From Nitrincola iocasae (GTDB lineage Bacteria > Pseudomonadota > Gammaproteobacteria > Pseudomonadales > Balneatricaceae), in NCBI RefSeq assembly GCF_008727795.1, contig NZ_CP044222.1, positions 1-64,000 on the forward strand: a stretch of 64,000 bases of DNA. Reading direction: 5' to 3'. Below the pieces are notes generated by a model. It saw only the letters and a program-made list of their open reading frames with translations, was not told where the DNA came from and did not search any database. Position numbers and translations under genes: made by a program. Positions within the stretch are counted from its first letter, which is position 1, and the number at the start of each line of letters is the position of its first letter. Shown here in pieces: positions 60,368-64,000 of this stretch.

Positions 60368-61852
60368 TCAAGCTGATTTCAGATCAACCCTGTCGGGTGT
60401 TTGCAACAAGCCCTTTGTCAGCATCTCTTGGTAAACCGCCAGAATGGCATCTTCAATCGGTTCCAGAGCATGCTCACCATTGGGCTGAATACCGGCCTGT
60501 TCCAGTGCACTCCAGGGCTCATAGCCGACTTTGGAGCACAGCAGTACTTCGCAGCCCTGCAGACTGTTAAGCAGCTTGTCCAGAAGGGTTTCTGCATCCT
60601 CGCCACAGCTGCTACCGCCTTCACAGTAAGGTTTTTCAACTTGCCGGTGACCAATAAAACGTACACCATCGTCACTGGCTTCATAGACCAGAAATTCGGT
60701 GGCATGACCAAAATGCTGATTAATCAGGCCGCCTCCCTGGGTAGCCACGGCCATCAGTACCGCCCGGCCTTGCAGGGCTGTATCTGGTTGAACTACTGAC
60801 TCACGTTGGGCATAGAGCTGGCCAAGCAACTGTTCATGAACCTCGGCACGTTTTACCATGGCGGCCTCGTAATCGATCTCCATGGCATCGATCTTGTCCA
60901 GCGTGAATTCCGCACCGCGATCTTCGCCCAGGAGTCCGACTGCATCGGCGCGGCACTGGCGGCAGTGGCGCATCATATTCATATCGCCGGCGCAGGCATC
61001 CTGTACCGCCTGGAGTTCAGCTGGTGTCGGTTCAGCCTGGCCGGTCAGGCCGAAGTAGGTACCATGTTCCGGTTCGGCGATAATCGGCATCACATTGTGC
61101 AGGAAGGCACCCTTTTCCTTGACGATTCGCGACACTTCAATCAGGTGTTGATCATTGATGCCAGGGATCAGCACGGAATTCACCTTTACCAGAATGCCCC
61201 GATCAATCAGCATCTGTAACCCTTTCTGCTGTTGCTCGATAAGGATACGTGCCGCTTCAACTCCACGAATTCGCTTATGATTCCAGAAAATCCACGGATA
61301 GATTTTTGCGCCTATTTCCGGGTCGACACAATTGATGGTGACAGTGACATGATCGATATTGTGCTGGCAGAGCTCATCCACGCACTCGGGCAGCGTCAGC
61401 CCGTTGGTCGACACACACAGCTTGATATCCGGTGTTTCGGCGGTTAATCGTCGAAAGGTTTCAAAGGTTTTTTGCGGATTGGCCAGAGGGTCCCCAGGGC
61501 CAGCAATCCCCAATACCGACATCTGAGGTATGGCGGCGGCCACTGCCTTGACCTTCTTCACCGCCTGTTGCGGGGTCAGCACTTCAGAGACGACACCGGG
61601 ACGGGATTCATTGCTGCAATCGTATTTGCGGTTGCAGTAGTTGCACTGGATATTGCAGGCCGGTGCAACCGCGACATGCATACGCGCAAAAAAGTGGTGA
61701 GCTTGCTCGGAAAAGCAGGGATGATCGGCCACCTTGGCCCGGATGGATTCGGGCAGGCTCTGAACAGAGGCATCACTGCTGCCGCAGGAGCCGGAAGCGC
61801 AACCACCGGCTTCGCTGGTTACAGTGGTGTTATTGATAACGGGCAGTTTCAC
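60368..61852 (-). CDS. nifB: Radical SAM FeMo-cofactor core synthase NifB
   Basis: NifB makes NifB-co (the 8Fe-9S-C core) from two [4Fe-4S] clusters and SAM. Radical SAM ligands Cys66, Cys70 and Cys73 lie in ACNIQCNYCNRKYDC; SAM-binding segments such as SVLGIAGPGDPLANP follow near 113. A C-terminal NifX-like domain (about 365-480: VLMAVATQGGGLINQHFGHATEFLVYE) is fused, as in proteobacterial NifB. Length 494. The start is GTG at 61852 with GAGG eight bases upstream. Own sigma-54 promoter. Confidence 0.97.
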   Translation of the reverse strand: MKLPVINNTTVTSEAGGCASGSCGSSDASVQSLPESIRAKVADHPCFSEQAHHFFARMHVAVAPACNIQCNYCNRKYDCSNESRPGVVSEVLTPQQAVKKVKAVAAAIPQMSVLGIAGPGDPLANPQKTFETFRRLTAETPDIKLCVSTNGLTLPECVDELCQHNIDHVTVTINCVDPEIGAKIYPWIFWNHKRIRGVEAARILIEQQQKGLQMLIDRGILVKVNSVLIPGINDQHLIEVSRIVKEKGAFLHNVMPIIAEPEHGTYFGLTGQAEPTPAELQAVQDACAGDMNMMRHCRQCRADAVGLLGEDRGAEFTLDKIDAMEIDYEAAMVKRAEVHEQLLGQLYAQRESVVQPDTALQGRAVLMAVATQGGGLINQHFGHATEFLVYEASDDGVRFIGHRQVEKPYCEGGSSCGEDAETLLDKLLNSLQGCEVLLCSKVGYEPWSALEQAGIQPNGEHALEPIEDAILAVYQEMLTKGLLQTPDRVDLKSA

Positions 61853-61886
61853 GGTCAGATCCTCGTCTTGGGTTCATTTGACCTGT

Positions 61887-61902
61887 CGCAAATTCCATGC
61901 CT
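61887..61902 (-). promoter_or_regulatory. Sigma-54 promoter of nifB
   Basis: Minus strand AGGCATGGAATTTGCG keeps GG and GC doublets at correct spacing but differs from TGGCAC at two outer positions. It is 35 bp before the GTG and 62 bp from the nearest NifA site. Confidence 0.7.
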
Positions 61903-61963
61903 ATTTGCTGTATTTTATTAATCTATTGATTTGTATATTAATTAATGGATGGCTAGGTAGGTT

Positions 61964-61979
61964 TGTCTCAAAGCTGACA
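61964..61979. promoter_or_regulatory. NifA site 1 upstream of nifB
   Basis: TGTCTCAAAGCTGACA fits TGT-N10-ACA. It is the exact reverse complement of the second site, 33 bp away. Confidence 0.8.
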
Positions 61980-61996
61980 GCTACACAAAGGCGCTA

Positions 61997-62012
61997 TGTC
62001 AGCTTTGAGACA
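61997..62012. promoter_or_regulatory. NifA site 2 upstream of nifB
   Basis: TGTCAGCTTTGAGACA fits TGT-N10-ACA and lies 95 bp from the nifB -24 box, about three helical turns from site 1. Confidence 0.8.
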
Positions 62013-62020
62013 GTCATCGT

Positions 62021-63592
62021 TTAGAGTTGCTTGACCCGAATATTGAGCGTCTGGATACGATAGGAGATCTGACGTGGTGTCATGCCCAGTAAGCGGGCCG
62101 CCTTGGCCTGGACCCAGCCAGCCTGTTCCAGTGCGGCTATCACCCGTTCACGCTCATCCAGATTGTCATCCCCCAGGTCGATCTGCCCGCCATGACTGCC
62201 CATGACCTGCTCATCGATTCCGGTCAGCAATACCTGATCACGGTCGATGATGCCATCCTCTGACATCACCGCGGCGCGTTCCAGGCAGTTTTCCAGCTCG
62301 CGTACATTACCTGGCCAGCTATGATGCATCAGCACCCGCAGGGCGCTGTCGGTGATGCTGAGTGGGCGTTCCTGAGCGGTGGCTATCTTGTTGAGTAAGA
62401 AATTGGCGATATCGGGCACATCTTCCAGGCGTTCGCGCAGCGTCGGCATGAAAATAGGCATGACATTAAGACGGTAGTAAAGGTCTTCACGGAACAGCCC
62501 CTGCTCCACATCAGCCTCCAGATCCCTGTGGGTTGCCGCTACCACGCGAACATTGATTTTAATCGTGCGCGATCCACCCACACGCTCGAGTTCACCTTCC
62601 TGTAACACGCGCAGCAGCTTGGCCTGGAATCCGGCCGAGACTTCGCCAATCTCATCCAGAAACAGTGTGCCCTTGTCGGCCTGCTCAAAGCGCCCCTGGC
62701 GTTGGCTTACCGCACCGGTAAAGGCACCCTTCTCATGCCCGAACAGTTCCGATTCCAGCAGGTTTTCCGGTAAAGCGGCGCAATTGAGCTTAACAAATGG
62801 TCCTCTGGCCCTGGGGGAATTGTAATGGATGGAATTGGCAATCAGTTCCTTTCCGGTACCAGTTTCGCCACGAATCAACACCGTGGTGTTCCATTTAGCG
62901 ACCTGGCGTACCTGTTCAAATACCTGACGCATGGGGAAAGAGTGGCCAATGATATTGTCGAAGCCAAACTGCCCGCGCACGGTGCGTTTGAGCTGATCAC
63001 GTTCCTCTCTGAGGGCTTTACGCTCACGTTCCACCTCCCGCGACAGGCGTACACTCTGGCCGATTAAATTGGCGACCATCTCCAGAAATCGGGCACGCTC
63101 TCCCAGCAGTTCCCTGTGGGAGCTACTGGGTTGGGCTGCGAACACCCCCAGAACTTCATCGCCACTGAGAATAGGCACACCGATAAAGGGGCGTTTGGTA
63201 TCATAAATGCCTAAACGGCCAAGAAAACGCGGATCATCGGTAATTTTGTGGAGTATCAGGCTGCTGCCGCGGCGCATTACTTCACCTACGACACCTTCAC
63301 CTGGCTGGTAACGTATATCTCCGGCTTCCAGATCCGGTACTCCACACAGGGCATAAATGACCAGTTCATTCTGATCTGGTGGTACCAGTCCAACCAGACC
63401 TCGTTCCAGCCCAACCCGATCGTCCAGTACCTCCATGACTTTACTGAGGGTTTCCTGAAGGTTGAGGGATTTGGATAGCACCTGGCTGACCAGAAACAGG
63501 GTTTCCAGCTCTCCGACGAGAATCGCCTGAAGCATTTCCGGACTCAGCGAATCGCTAGTGTCGTCTTGATAACTTGCAGGTGATTTATTCAT
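62021..63592 (-). CDS. nifA: Nif-specific transcriptional activator NifA
   Basis: NifA is the sigma-54 enhancer-binding protein of nif genes. The 523 residues comprise a GAF domain (about 30-195), AAA+ domain (about 210-450; Walker A GETGTGKE, GAFTGA loop in EKGAFTGAVSQR), and Fis-type HTH at the C-terminus (AKAARLLGMTPRQISYRIQTLNI). The interdomain linker has no C-x4-C motif, so it is of the oxygen-tolerant type that depends on NifL for redox control. Start overlaps the nifL end by eight bases with no clear ribosome-binding site, suggesting translational coupling to NifL. Confidence 0.96.
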   Translation of the reverse strand: MNKSPASYQDDTSDSLSPEMLQAILVGELETLFLVSQVLSKSLNLQETLSKVMEVLDDRVGLERGLVGLVPPDQNELVIYALCGVPDLEAGDIRYQPGEGVVGEVMRRGSSLILHKITDDPRFLGRLGIYDTKRPFIGVPILSGDEVLGVFAAQPSSSHRELLGERARFLEMVANLIGQSVRLSREVERERKALREERDQLKRTVRGQFGFDNIIGHSFPMRQVFEQVRQVAKWNTTVLIRGETGTGKELIANSIHYNSPRARGPFVKLNCAALPENLLESELFGHEKGAFTGAVSQRQGRFEQADKGTLFLDEIGEVSAGFQAKLLRVLQEGELERVGGSRTIKINVRVVAATHRDLEADVEQGLFREDLYYRLNVMPIFMPTLRERLEDVPDIANFLLNKIATAQERPLSITDSALRVLMHHSWPGNVRELENCLERAAVMSEDGIIDRDQVLLTGIDEQVMGSHGGQIDLGDDNLDERERVIAALEQAGWVQAKAARLLGMTPRQISYRIQTLNIRVKQL

Positions 63593-64000
63593 AGGGGAGG
63601 TGCACCTTAATGCAGCAGCCGGTAGTTACATCAGCATCAATTGCCAGCAAGCCGTTATGGCGGTTAACGATATCCTGAGCCAGGGTCAGTCCCATGCCCA
63701 GATGACCTTTGCTATGGTCGCGGGTAGTGTAGAAGGGCTCGAAAACCTTAAATTGATCAGCTGGCAGAATTCCGGCACCGGTATCTTCAATGCTGATCTC
63801 CACAACCTTATCGAGTGTGCGGGTGCTTAAGCGCAATTCGCGTGTCCGTTGTTTGGTGTCATTCATGGCATCGATGGCATTATCGATCAGCTGTTTGAAC
63901 AGAGTGACCAGTGCCGTTGGCTGACCATGAACGCGTTGTAAATTACATTCAGGCTGCCAGTCCACCGTGATGCCGAGCGCGAGTAGCCTGGGGGTTAACA
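63585..64000 (-). CDS. nifL: Nitrogen fixation regulatory protein NifL (C-terminal part)
   Basis: Only the last 138 or so codons are in the window; the frame stays open to the edge (reading LTPRLLALGITVDWQPE before the visible part). The fragment is a GHKL domain: QLIDNAIDAMN (N box), EDTGAGILP (G1), FEPFYTTRDHSKGHLGMGLTLAQDIV (G2). NifL binds NifA and blocks it in response to oxygen (FAD in an N-terminal PAS) and fixed nitrogen. Identification rests on this fragment plus the overlap with nifA. Its promoter is outside. Confidence 0.9.
   Translation of the reverse strand, partial: LTPRLLALGITVDWQPECNLQRVHGQPTALVTLFKQLIDNAIDAMNDTKQRTRELRLSTRTLDKVVEISIEDTGAGILPADQFKVFEPFYTTRDHSKGHLGMGLTLAQDIVNRHNGLLAIDADVTTGCCIKVHLPYE

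Larger units (their letters stand above)
61964..62012 (-). terminator. 16-bp hairpin after nifA formed by the two NifA sites
   Basis: The two NifA sites form perfect 16-bp arms separated by a 17-nt loop, starting 9 bp after the nifA stop. A transcript from nifA would fold here. There is no U run, so termination strength is uncertain. Confidence 0.6.

Overview
The window starts exactly at dnaA and reads like the origin-proximal part of a gammaproteobacterial chromosome. The gene order dnaA-dnaN-recF-gyrB, then glyS/glyQ, an LpxL-like acyltransferase, trkH-trkA-rsmB-fmt-def, a LysM protein, dprA, tsaC, hemF and aroE is the one known from Pseudomonas and Oceanospirillales-type bacteria. The NifL-NifA pair, NifX/NifY duplication, NifQ and ModG also point to a gammaproteobacterial diazotroph related to the Pseudomonas stutzeri/Azotobacter/Oceanospirillaceae group. 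Genus cannot be fixed from the sequence alone.

Layout. 1-6.3 kb: replication initiation and gyrase. 6.3-6.7 kb: a non-coding strip with degenerate repeats and three parS-like sites spaced exactly 40 bp apart. 6.7-29.4 kb: housekeeping genes (glycyl-tRNA synthetase, lipid A acylation, potassium uptake, rRNA/tRNA modification, formylation/deformylation, purine, haem and shikimate steps, a LonB-like protease, an LrgA/LrgB-type pair, carbonic anhydrase-like protein, oligopeptidase A). 29.4-33.9 kb: a MATE pump and the Zur-controlled zinc uptake system znuBC-zur/znuA, where ZnuA carries 14 tandem Asp-His-Asp units. 34-39.7 kb: two identical tRNA-Leu(CAG) genes, an overlooked 41-residue membrane protein with its own sigma-54 promoter, trmL, a GGDEF-EAL protein, an orphan Bug-type receptor and an esterase.

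39.7-64 kb is a nitrogen fixation and molybdenum region. On the minus strand lie nifENX with an RseC-like gene, DUF269, DUF683 and fdxB; then nifHDKT-fdx-nifY plus two small-family genes. Divergent from nifH are a SIR2-like gene and a bacteriohemerythrin. After a short non-nif block (LysR regulator, GST, thioesterase) come modE/modG, modABC, nifQ, fdxN, nifB, nifA and the truncated end of nifL. NifL/NifA would drive the nif promoters; Mod proteins supply molybdenum; NifQ, NifB, NifEN, NifX and NifY build FeMo-co; NifHDK reduces dinitrogen; ferredoxins supply electrons.

Reading the intergenic DNA shows a consistent regulatory grammar. There are seven -24/-12 sigma-54 promoters, six of them in the nif/mod region with TGT-N10-ACA NifA sites about 60-120 bp upstream. 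Two of these sites sit centrally between divergent promoters (nifH/SIR2-like and modG/modA). In the mod region, ModE-like palindromes overlap or flank the same promoters, suggesting that molybdate uptake belongs to the NifA regulon. The NifA sites ahead of nifB are exact reverse complements and would also fold into a hairpin behind nifA. No transposase, integrase, CRISPR array or prophage gene was seen. nifU, nifS, nifV, nifW, nifZ and nifM are not in the window.
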